This document shows, in pieces, positions 41,868 to 50,813 of a stretch of DNA of 50,813 nt. The stretch comes from Chromera velia (lineage: Eukaryota; Sar; Chromeraceae). The first letter of the stretch is position 1. Every line of letters starts with the position of its first letter. The stretch is taken from the NCBI GenBank assembly GCA_018398765.1, contig JAHBMJ010005396.1, positions 20,130 to 70,942 of the forward strand. Direction: 5' to 3'. The position numbers and the translations under genes are program-made. The notes beneath the pieces are model-generated. The model saw only the letters and a program-made list of their open reading frames with translations, made no database searches and had not been told where the DNA came from.

Positions 41868-43085
41868 ATGAGGGCGGGGGGGGGAAGGGGGAGTAAGCGG
41901 TACGCAGACTTTTTTTGTCTGGTGGGAAGGAATGGAAAGAAATTGAGGGAAGGGCGAAAGAAGGAGGGAAGGAAGGAAGGGAGGAAGGAAGGAGTGGAGG
42001 CGTCGATTGGTTACTTCCTCGGCGATTGGTGCGTGGCGGAGAGAAGTAAGTCTTTTTGCAGTGGGAAGGTATACGTATTTTGGGGTGGGGGAGAGACAAA
42101 AAAGCAAAAACGAATATGTAAGAAGACCATGGGAAGTTTGACTGACGGCTTTCGTGGCGTCTTTCTGTCTGTCTGACAAAGGCGGTCAACGGGTGCGAGA
42201 GAGAAGGGGAATGTGACTGTCTGTCCAGATTCTTTCGTTCATTCTCTCTGAATGCTGCGGTAGAAGATGGAGCAGCTGAGCGTGGACAGAGGGAGGTGCG
42301 GTGGTCCAAAGGAGTGCACACCCACCTCCCCCGTGCACCTCTCTAGCTGTTTCTCTACGTCTAGACGGACAGACACAAAGACAGGGGGGAAAAGAGGGAA
42401 GTCAACGCCGGTATTAGCTCGAAAAGAAGTTTTGTCTGCTCGCTCTGTCTTCTGTTGTCATTCCAATTTTGATGGAGTTTTGGTTGTTTCCTCTGCTGTG
42501 TTGCATTCAGTCCTTCTGCTCTTGATTCAACATCGATGCGTGTGTATGAGAGTAAGTGAGTGAGTACGATGGAAGGAAAAACACAGTCATTCTAAACAAG
42601 GAGAGGCGAGACAGAGAAAAATCTGGTCCTCAGCCTCATGCAGACCTTCATTCTCTCCATCCATTTCAGTCAGCCCGTGCATGTAGAATCGTGTAGAGAG
42701 CACGGGACTCTCTGAACACTTTGAGCCGCTTGCCCGCCCCTCCTTTTCTGATTATTCGAATGAAGTGATGGTGATGGGCACTGCCTCAGTTCCTGCCTCC
42801 CTGTTTCTCCGTCTGTCTGGCGTACCATCATTGGTTTGTTCCTGGAAGGCTGGCGATTTTATTGAAGAAGTTCACTTTTCTGATGAATCAGTCCCTCCAG
42901 TGCGATTTCGTCAGTGCGCAATCAATCAATTATTTAACGTACAACTCAAGCCCCTGAAGATGTCGAAAATCTATGATTCTGAATTGCGTGCGCCAAACGC
43001 TAGCCGCGCTTGCACGCAGGGTCTTGAAAAGCAGTGTGCTGCAGTTGCAGACTGTGCAGCAGCCATTCTTCTCAAAAGTTGTGTT
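41868..43085. other. Gene-free interval
   Basis: A GGAA-rich run at about 41960-41995 and otherwise mixed sequence. No coding region is supported. Confidence 0.45.
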
Positions 43086-43173
43086 CATCATCATCATCAT
43101 AATATGATCATACGCCATCGCCATCGGCCTATAAATAGGCGTCTAGCGTTCGGCGGCAACGCACAAGGCAGTT
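43086..43173 (+). repeat. Short palindrome-bearing repeat, copy B
   Basis: (CAT)n, CATACGCCATCGC, the palindrome GCCTATAAATAGGC, GTCTAGCGTTC and AAGGCAG occur in the same order as in the reverse complement of 11990-12074. Similarity fades on both sides, which defines a unit of roughly 85-90 bp. Confidence 0.8.
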
Positions 43174-43286
43174 CGGTTTTTTACTACAACAGCAGTTCAC
43201 TTGTTGACAAGTTGTTGTTACAATTTCATAAGTATGATCATCATATACTAGCCATATACTATAATAATACTAATAATGATGAAACC

Positions 43287-43831
43287 CAGGGTAGGGAAAA
43301 AGGTAGGTTATGAGGTTAGGTTATAGATTATTGGCCATCCAGTTATGATAATCGGTCATAACCGGCGGTTAACCGGGTTAACCAGTAAGAGCTGATAAAA
43401 ACGATATTATAGGTAGAAACAACTTCAAACAAGCAAAAAAATGCTGAAAACATAATAAAACGGTTGCAAAACTTAGTTATGATAACTGAAAAGATACGAA
43501 AAATCATGTGTTTCTTAGTATGTCGACCATAAACACCTAGATAAACACAATCAAACAAGTGGTTATCATATGATATGAATTAAAAATGTTTTTAAACAGT
43601 TTTTTTATTATGTTTTAGTCGTCTCTATAGGGTCGTTTTTCATTTGTTTTCTATTGTTTTCTGTATGTCATACCTGTAAAAATCATGTTTTTACAGTGAA
43701 AAGTTTTAAATTTAGTGAAAAAACGACCTCTAGACATAAAAAGGTTATATAACCGATAAGTTAACCGAACCGAAACGCTTTTTGACGGCCAAGTTGGTTC
43801 GGTTCGGTTAATAACCTATTTTTTATCCCTG
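43287..43831. mobile_element. MITE-like element with CAGGG termini
   Basis: The left end reads CAGGGTAGGGAAAAAGGTAG and the reverse complement of the right end reads CAGGGATAAAAAATAGGTTA, so the termini are imperfect inverted repeats. Inside, both ends carry further inverted motifs (GGTTAACC, AACCGAACC, GGCCA). The 545-bp interior is AT-rich without a gene. The flanks 43276-43286 (ATGATGAAACC) and 43832-43842 (ATATTGAAACC) match at 9 of 11 positions and may be a target duplication. CAGGG ends recall hAT elements, but hAT duplications are 8 bp, so the superfamily is uncertain. Confidence 0.65.
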
Positions 43832-43974
43832 ATATTGAAACCAGGCCTCACCGAACTGCTCTGCCTATATATCTCTATGTTATAGTATAGTTTCTACGTC
43901 ATTCTACGTTGATCTTTTTTTTATCTCATTTGTGTTGATTTTCTTTTTTTATAGTTCTAGACCTTATCGTATTT

Positions 43975-44058
43975 GGGAGTAATTGGGACAATTAGAATGC
44001 CCAATTGGGAATTTGGAATCCCCAATTCGGAATTCCAAATTTGAAACAATTTGGAAAC
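43975..44058. repeat. Degenerate AATTGGG/GGAATTCC repeat cluster
   Basis: Within about 85 bp, AATTGGG or its complement CCCAATT, and GGAATTTGGAAT/GGAATTCC-type words recur in both orientations. It looks like a decayed minisatellite or palindromic element. Confidence 0.55.
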
Positions 44059-44953
44059 ACTGGTGGAAACATTTTTTTCTGTGTGAAAAACTTAATGTAG
44101 AAAGCTGTATAATATGCATAGGATAGGATAACATAGGATTAATGTCTGGAAGATTGGTCTCCTGCCTTAATGCTGAGCGTTCGACGTGTGGTATCCATGA
44201 AAAGCGCATACATACGTTGGACCTAAACATTTTAAAACTCAAAGATCTCTCTCTATGGGCGGTAGAACGAGGGAAAAAGAGGAGAAAGGACGAGACGAGA
44301 CGAGAGGAAACGAGTACGTGGAGAGGAAAGGGAGAAAAATGGAGAAGGCAGTTGAGTTGACTAACTGAAGCGACAGTTTGGGTTGAAAATACCGTCAGTC
44401 TGACTGTTACAGTGTATGCTTAACTTCTTCAGCCATTCATAAACGTAGAACTTCACTGGTAATGACGAGTTATACGTTGGGCAACGTCGGGCTGCTTAGT
44501 CGACGTTGAGTGCTAAAGCAGAACGTACACAACACTCTATCTTTCACTGACTTGCCGTTGAACATTGACATCCGAAAACAACGTTGAAAAGATCTGAGGA
44601 AAGTGCCCCCCGCTTCGCTTTCCGGGGCGACTGGAGAGTTTTGTTGGAGGAGACGCCATGGAGACGCCACTCCCATGCAGCATGCTCTCTCAGTGTGACA
44701 GTGACTCTCACAGTCTCTCAGCCAGAGACATGCTTAAGCACTTCCATGTGTAAAGTTCGTTCTGTGCTCTATTAGATAGTTGTAAGCTGCTGCAAACACA
44801 CTCGTAAGACACTGAAGCTGCATAAAGAGCTGGTTTTGCAGAAGAGCTTTCGTGCATTGTTCTGATCTGAGTCGATTGTCTCTTTCTGTTCTTTCTCACA
44901 CGTCGATTCCTCCGTTCTCAGTTGAGTAAAGGACTTAAATCAAAGTGAATAAC

Positions 44954-46544
44954 ATGGAGGCTGACAACAAGCCTCCAGAGGGCCGGCAGGTCAATGAGCC
45001 GACAGGTCCTCAGGAGACCTGCCGATTCTTCCGTCAAGGAAAGTGTAGGAACGGGGCCAAGTGCAGATTTAGACATGTGCCTCCAACCGCACAGAAGGAC
45101 GCTGGGCCTCGGCCGAAGAGCTCAGCCCCCCCCCCGGATGAGCAGAAAGAAACGGCGGAGGGGGGGGTTACCCGTGCAGCTTGTAAATTCTTTGCAGAGG
45201 GTCACTGTAGAAAGGGCAACCAGTGCAAATACCGTCATGTGAGGGGAGGGGTTGAAGGGGAGGGAGACGGCACTCGAGGAGGGGGGCGCCAGCGTGGGAG
45301 GGGCAGGGGCAGAGGGGGTGGAGAGGCTCAAAAAAGGGGGGGGAGGTTCCGTCCAGTATCGTTGGGAGGGGGTGGTCCTTCTACTCCGTCTCCTGTGGAA
45401 GAAGAGGGGGAACAGACTACAGGAGACGGGGAGACGGTACAAGTGGAGAATACGGAGACGGCAGTGGGGGGGTCGCGCGGTCACGTCACGGCTGTGCAGC
45501 CCCGGGCAGAGAGACCTCCGTGCGCCCCCCCAGTGCAGAAGGGGGGCCCTCGGGTTGTGCGATTGGGTCTCAATAGGGCGCCTGCGTCTTCTTCTGCTCC
45601 CAGTGTGAAGGGGGAAGTGGGGGGGGAAGGTGAGAAGGGCGCAAACTGGGAGACAGAGAAGTGGAGGCTACAAAGATTGTGAGTCGATGGGGATGGGGGA
45701 TGAAAGTGTTTGTGTGCTGGTGCGGTTCCTTCTCTTTCGTTTGATCTCACTTTCCAACCATACGGGGATCTGTGTCAGTCAGTATCCATCCCCAGAAGCT
45801 TTTGCTTGCATGGATCCTTCCACATTTTGCATCGCTAAATTCTCTGTTGTGCAGATTCCGTGAGTCGTACCGAGAAGAGCCTGGGGAGATGCAAAACGGG
45901 GGCGACGAAAACGAACAAGAAGAGAAAGAAAAAGAAAAGGACACTCCAACAGTTCGAAGAATCCGCTTGTCCCTTCAACCTTCTGACCCTGACTTTGACC
46001 CTTCCTGGGTTGGGGGGCCTCTTCGGCTTCTCATTCAAGTACCATGGTCTTACCCAGAGTGCCTGATTGAAAGCGAAAATATGGGGCCCGTGGATGCTGC
46101 TGCTCTTCCATCGTTGAAGGTCTGCAATGAAGGCTTGGGAGATCGTGCTTGTGGTCTGATGGCAGCGCTGTTCGAGGAGAGTGTGCTCCGAGATGCAACT
46201 GCCCTCCGAGGCTCTTCTTGTGCTTCACCCGGCCCCACAGCACACCACCTGGTCGTCAGAGGACTTCGGTACCTGGACTCCCTCGCAGTGGCGGCGTTCC
46301 GGAAAGTGCAACAACTGCAGCAGGAGGAGCAGGTGGGAAGGACCAAGGAGGCTGCAGCAGAAAAGACAGAGGCACAGACCGGTGGAGAGAGGGGAGGGGG
46401 ACCGCCAGCGGAAGATGGTAGTGCACCCTCGTCTTCGTCTTCCTCTTCCTCCTCCTCCTCCTCCTCTTCCTCTGTGTGGACAGCGGAGGAACAGGACAGG
46501 TCAGTCACATGTTGACTTGACAGGAAGAGAGAGAGAGACACACA

Positions 46545-46587
<43 letters not shown>

Positions 46588-47548
46588 GCCAAGCCTTCAA
46601 TTCTGTGCCTCTCTTCGTTTGTTGATTTCGGTATTCGTTCCCGCCCTTCTCTTTGCTGCCAAACGTTCTGTAGTCCCTCTGCATGTCTCCTTTTCTTCCT
46701 TCCTTCGAGGTGCAACGACAGGAGGAAGAGGGAGGACCAGGCGGCTGTCTGTGTCTTCTTCATAGGATTGCGGTGGGGGCATGTCGGGCCGTTTTTGTTT
46801 CTTTTGTCTTTTCCCTCAGTGAAGTACCATGGTTTTCTCACCAGCTTTCTGTCCCCTTCTTCTTCTCTTTTACCTCCTATCGCCGCTTCCCGTCGTTTTC
46901 AGGCTTGAGAGGGCACTGGCTGCCAGTCGTAACTGCTCCTTCGACGATCCGAACGAGAAGTGGCGGCGTGTCGCTCTGTTTGTTGCCACCAAAACAGCCA
47001 AGCAGTGCGCTCTGAGGGTGAAGTCCCTCAGAGAGCAGCTGCTTGCACAGCCGCCACCCAAACCAGCAGGAACAGCCCATCAGGGAAAGAGGGGGAAGAT
47101 GAGTGCGGCTGAGAGGGCGGGGCTTGTGCCTGTCGGGAGTGCAAAAGAGAAAGAGAAGGAGAAGGAACTGGATGAGGAAGAGGATGAGGGGGGAATGCAG
47201 GAAGAGGAGCGAGCTGAAGGGGAGAAATGGAGAAGAAGGGAGAGGGGAATGGGAGAGGGAGAGGAGAGTGAAAGTGAGTCTTCTTCGTCCTCTGATGACG
47301 ACGGTGACAGTGACGACGAAGAAGGAGAAGAGGAAGACAGGGGAGGCCACGAAGAGCAGTTGGACGACGCAGAGGCCGGTCCCGGTCCCGGGCCCGAGGC
47401 TGCATCTAGTTCTTCTCTTGACGGTGCTGCGGGAGCAGTGCGTCTTCGTTTGTTGGGCCTGACCCTGGAGGGAGTGGCGTCGTTCCATTTCTCTGCTGCA
47501 AGGTGGGTGGGTGGGTCCGTTCTCTTCTCTCTCCGGCCGGCAAAATTT

Positions 47549-47583
<35 letters not shown>

Positions 47584-47646
47584 CTTTCTTTCTTTCTTTC
47601 TTTCTTTCTCTTTCTTTCTTTCTCTTTCTTTCTTTCTCTTTCTTTC

Positions 47647-47677
<31 letters not shown>

Positions 47678-49871
47678 CTTTTTTTCTTTCTCTTTCTTTC
47701 TTTCTCTTTCTTTCTTTCTTTTTCTTTCTTTATTTATTTATTTATTTATTTATTTTTGTGTTGATTTTTGTGTTGACGCCACTCGCTTTACATGCCTGGA
47801 GCCGTCTTTTTTCTTTCTTTCTTTTCTTCCTTCCTTCATGTGCGTGTGTGCGAGCCCGCAGGTTCCAGCTCCAGTGCGGGAGGTGCAGGTCGAGTGCAGA
47901 CGGGTCGCTGGCGGGACCGAAAGAGGGAGCGACTCTGGCGGTAGTTGGTCAGTCACATGCAGTGCGGGGGAGAGAGGAAGGGACGGAGGGACGGAGGGAG
48001 GGAGGGTGTTTGGAAATAATTCGCGTGTCGGCTTTTGCTCTCAAACTTCCAGAAAGAAAGACCTTCGGAATATGCAGAGGGGTCTGTGAGCGTCGTCGTC
48101 TTTGCTTTTGTGCACGTGTGGGAGCTGCAGTGGGTTGTACCAAGACGGTAAAGATATTTTGTTTTTCCTTCTGACGTTGTTTCTGGCTGCAGGAGGATCC
48201 TTCGAGTGTGGCAAGTGCCATCAGAGAATGGTGGTGCGCCTCCAGCCTCAAATTGTGCGTGCGTCAGTCCGTCCGTTTCGTTCGTTTGGATGAGCTTGAG
48301 AGAAGGTTCGCATTCCTTCTACCCCTCTGTTTTGTCTTCCGTTCGGATCTGTTCCTTCCTTCCATGATTTTCTTTCTTGTCTTTTCCCTTGTCCTTCCAG
48401 CGATCACGAAACCAATCCGAGAGAGAATAGCGGGGAGAGAAAGGAAAGCCGGAGGATTCTTGGAGGGGCCTCTTCTCGCCTGTCCTCTTCTCTTCTCTCT
48501 TCGGTTCTCTTAATTGTTTTGGCGAGAGAGAGGGCGAGTGTCGGTGTGGGGAAGCGAGAGGAGTGTGAAAGGTGGATTGAGAGACAGTGAGAGAGCGAGA
48601 GAGAGAGACGGCGGAGCGGGCAGGGAAGCGAGAGTAACTGAATTTATGATTGATTGAGTGAGTGAGTGGGCTATTCCGGGTCTTCCTGAGTCATTCCTTT
48701 CCTCTCAGAAAATGGATTTTCGGTTCCCGTTGTTTTCTGTACTTTGCATATTGCGCCTCTGTGTAACACCCTGATGCATCGATGCGCAGGCCTACGGGGG
48801 TTCTCCTTTGATCGGAACTTTTGCCACTGTGGGGTGTCTCCTTCGGGACCTCTTGCCTTCCGATTTCCTTGCCGCCTGTTTCAAGTGTTCCCAGACGGTG
48901 CGAGTAAAGGATTTTGGCTCGGGAGGGCTCAGAAGGGCAAATTGTCGTCAGTGCTTTGCGTTGATGCGCATAGGGTTCGAGGGGGCTTCCGTTGAGGCCG
49001 AAGGAGGGGGAGCTGTTGTGGGGGGTGCTGGGGATCCTCTTCTATCCGGAGGGGCAATCGGAGGGGGTGGTCAGTCTTCGTCGTCATCGAAGAGGAAGAA
49101 GGAAAAGGACGATTTGGTTCTCAAAGTCGGCTCCCCTCTGCCGAACGAGGGGAAGTGCAAACACTACAAGAAGTCCCACAGGTGGCTCCGGTTCCCCTGT
49201 TGTGGGAAGGTTAGTGGGTCGGTCGGGTCATGCATGGGCATTTCGTGTAATCTAGTGTATGCAGACACGCAGCTTTCTTTCTAATTGCGTATACGTATGC
49301 ATTCAAAGGAGTACAGTTGCACGAAAGACGAAAAGTTTCATAGGTGGTGTGGAAGGCTAAAAAGTTCCGCGTGGTTGATCTGTATCGTATTGATCGATTC
49401 GCTACATCAGAAATCGGGTCCGTCTGTCTGTCCGTCTGTTTGTGTCTGTCTGTCTCTCACACAGAGAGACAAAAATAGCACGCAGAGGAGTAACGGGCGT
49501 GCGACGTACGTACTGGGCCGGAATTGCTGTCCCTCTGTACCCAAATGGTCTCTCGCATTCATATTTAATGGAAAATATTCGTTTGTGATGCAAACGCACA
49601 GGCTTATCCGTGCGACATCTGCCACGACGACGCGAGCGATCACCCCTGCGAGTGGGCGGGCCGAATGATCTGCGGGTACTGCAGTCGAGAACAGCCGTAC
49701 TCGAGCTCAAAGCCGTGCGCGTGCGGTGCTGCGCTCACAGAAGGGCGTTCTCGTTACTGGGAGGGGGGGAGAGGATGCCGCGATCCCACCAAAATGTCCA
49801 AAAAGGACTCCCGGAGAGGGAAACTCATTTCAAAGGCAATTAAAGAAAGGGCAAAATCAAAAAACAAGTGA
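44954..49871 (+). CDS. CCCH and CHY zinc-finger protein
   Basis: Seven exons: 44954-45678, 45855-46499, 46903-47502, 47862-47947, 48193-48266, 48790-49209 and 49602-49871. They join to 2820 bases, 939 residues, in phase. Two CCCH fingers of C-x7-C-x5-C-x3-H type (C23-H41, C77-H95), which usually bind RNA, are followed by an RGG-like Gly/Arg stretch. A domain with LRLLIQVPWSYPE resembles RWD/UBC-like folds. A poly-Ser run and an acidic region follow. Paired CxxC knuckles come next (CGRC, CGKC, CFKC, CRQC), with DLLPSDF between them. A CHY zinc finger (about 833-905: CKHY, CCGK, CDICH, CGYC, CACG) precedes a Lys/Arg-rich tail. The exon 5 donor could instead be at 48255, removing four residues. 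Role is inferred only: probably an RNA- or ubiquitin-related regulator. Confidence 0.85.
46528..46590. repeat. (CA)n(GA)n microsatellite in intron 2 of the zinc-finger gene
   Basis: A CA tract is followed directly by a GA tract shortly after the GTCAGT donor. Confidence 0.9.
47546..47757. repeat. (CTTT)n/(ATTT)n microsatellite in intron 3 of the zinc-finger gene
   Basis: About 210 bp of TTTC units, ending in TTTA units, are entirely pyrimidine on the plus strand until the last 30 bp. The tract begins about 40 bp after the GTGGGT donor. Confidence 0.95.
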
Positions 49872-50262
49872 GAAAGTCCGAACGACTATATGTGCCGGTC
49901 CCACTGCCGGATCATAATGTCTAATATAAATTTTCCATTAAGTTGTGTTCGGAGCTAGGCTCGGAGTTGTTGTGCGTAATTAAATTATATAAAAGTGCAC
50001 CTACAAATACCGTCAACGTTTTTATATTATTATACAAGTTGAAAATAATATAATCATCATGACAGTTTACCACAGTTCAAAGACGTTGCTTATCATATTT
50101 TTTATCATTTTCAAAGCTTCCATCTCTCAGAGTAGCTTAACCTATACTCTTTGCTATGATAGACGACGTCGGCTAAAAAAAAAAAAAATGCCGCCCAACC
50201 CTTTACAACTCTTTACTTTTATTCTTTTTTTTTTTTCCAGTCAAACAACTGTTGTTCAAATT
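49872..50262. other. AT-rich 3' flank
   Basis: Presumed 3' untranslated and intergenic sequence. An A-run at about 50176-50189 and a T-run at about 50226-50236 lie just before the LINE tail. No gene. Confidence 0.5.
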
Positions 50263-50813
50263 TGATTGATTGATTGATTAATATGTTCCGCCCTAGGGCC
50301 TTCCCGCTATGTCTATCTGTCGCCAGAGCTAGCAGGGCGGGGCGTTCCCCAGCCTAAGTTGAGGTATCAGACCCCATCCTCGGGGCCCGCCAGAGTCTGT
50401 TGCCCTGGCCGCTGCTGCATGATTGTTCGTTGTTCGAGCCACGGCTCTGGATCCGCGTTGGCTTTCCGGCCTGAAAATCGATCTGAAACGGCATGTGATT
50501 TGGGCTTCCTCGCTCTTTTTGTTTGCTTTATCAATCTTCTTCTGCGGCTCCCTCCTTCCCCACCCTAACGATCTTTCGGTCGTCTCTAAGTTATCAATTT
50601 TCTCCTCATATTCTTTTGTTAGTCTCTCGATCGCCCGCTGCCTTCCGGTGATTCCTGCATGTCTGGCCGCCAGAGCGTCTCCCTCTATGTGTCCGTACCG
50701 TCCTGGACACTCCTCAAACACCCTCCGTCTGAATGACGCCCATCCCAAAAACTTATCCACTCCGGCATAACATTCATTCAACAGAAAACAGAAAAGCGTC
50801 GAGTTGTGCCTTT
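50263..50813 (-). mobile_element. LINE copy 3, cut by window end
   Basis: The (TGAT)n run at 50263-50282 is the 3' tail, and the element continues to the window edge. Its sequence closely follows copies 1 and 2. How far it extends 5' is not visible. Confidence 0.93.
50329..50813 (-). pseudogene. C-terminal part of LINE ORF2 (copy 3), partial in window
   Basis: The frame is open from the window edge to the conserved TAG at 50329 (NAPPC end). It covers about 160 codons equivalent to the end of ORF2. No stop or shift is seen in this part, so whether the whole copy is active depends on sequence beyond the window. Confidence 0.85.

Overview
The window is nuclear DNA of a eukaryote. It contains intron-rich protein genes (27 introns mapped here from exon continuity and splice sites), long microsatellites, non-LTR retrotransposon copies and one assembly gap of 142 N. 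The gene set (mitochondrial ADP/ATP carrier, plant-type SpoU RNA methyltransferase, MtlD-like mannitol-phosphate dehydrogenase, CCCH/CHY zinc-finger protein), the roughly balanced base composition and the many TGCATGCA octamers fit a unicellular alga or alveolate, possibly chromerid-like. That placement is inference; nothing in the sequence names the organism.

Layout. 1-3423 (+) is the 3' part of a low-complexity Ser/Gly/Arg-rich coding region that is open at the window edge. 3719-11165 (-) is a nearly full-length but decayed LINE with ORF1, APE endonuclease and reverse transcriptase. 11166-12970 is AT-rich and holds a LINE relict and a short palindromic repeat. 12971-14413 (-) is an unrecognised gene broken by two frameshifts. 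15706-16695 (-) is a protein-kinase remnant or partial gene. 17696-18260 is an inverted-repeat element just upstream of the seven-exon ADP/ATP carrier gene at 18591-21326 (+). 21327-26807 is mostly non-coding. 26808-29643 (-) is a five-exon gene of unknown function, divergent from a SpoU methyltransferase gene at 30392-34010 (+). A GC-rich, motif-dense promoter region lies between them. 34211-35368 (+) is a young, 5'-truncated copy of the LINE. 35848-36460 is a compound microsatellite. 36909-37514 (-) is a small hypothetical gene divergent from the six-exon MtlD-like gene at 38211-41867 (+). 43086-44058 holds repeats, including a 545-bp MITE-like element. 44954-49871 (+) is a seven-exon gene for a CCCH + CHY zinc-finger protein. 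50263-50813 (-) is a third copy of the same LINE, cut by the window end.

The cellular genes are unrelated housekeeping-type genes and do not form a pathway. The most informative observations are these: the LINE family with an (ATCA)n tail whose large copy differs from its sisters only by C-to-T/G-to-A changes, mostly at CpG; the single reading frame spanning ORF1 and much of ORF2; a splice-donor set unusually rich in GTCAG; TGCATGCA octamers, three of which form 3' splice sites; a helically spaced TCGGAAC array in a divergent promoter; and several undescribed short repeat elements. No convincing new defence or mobile system was found.
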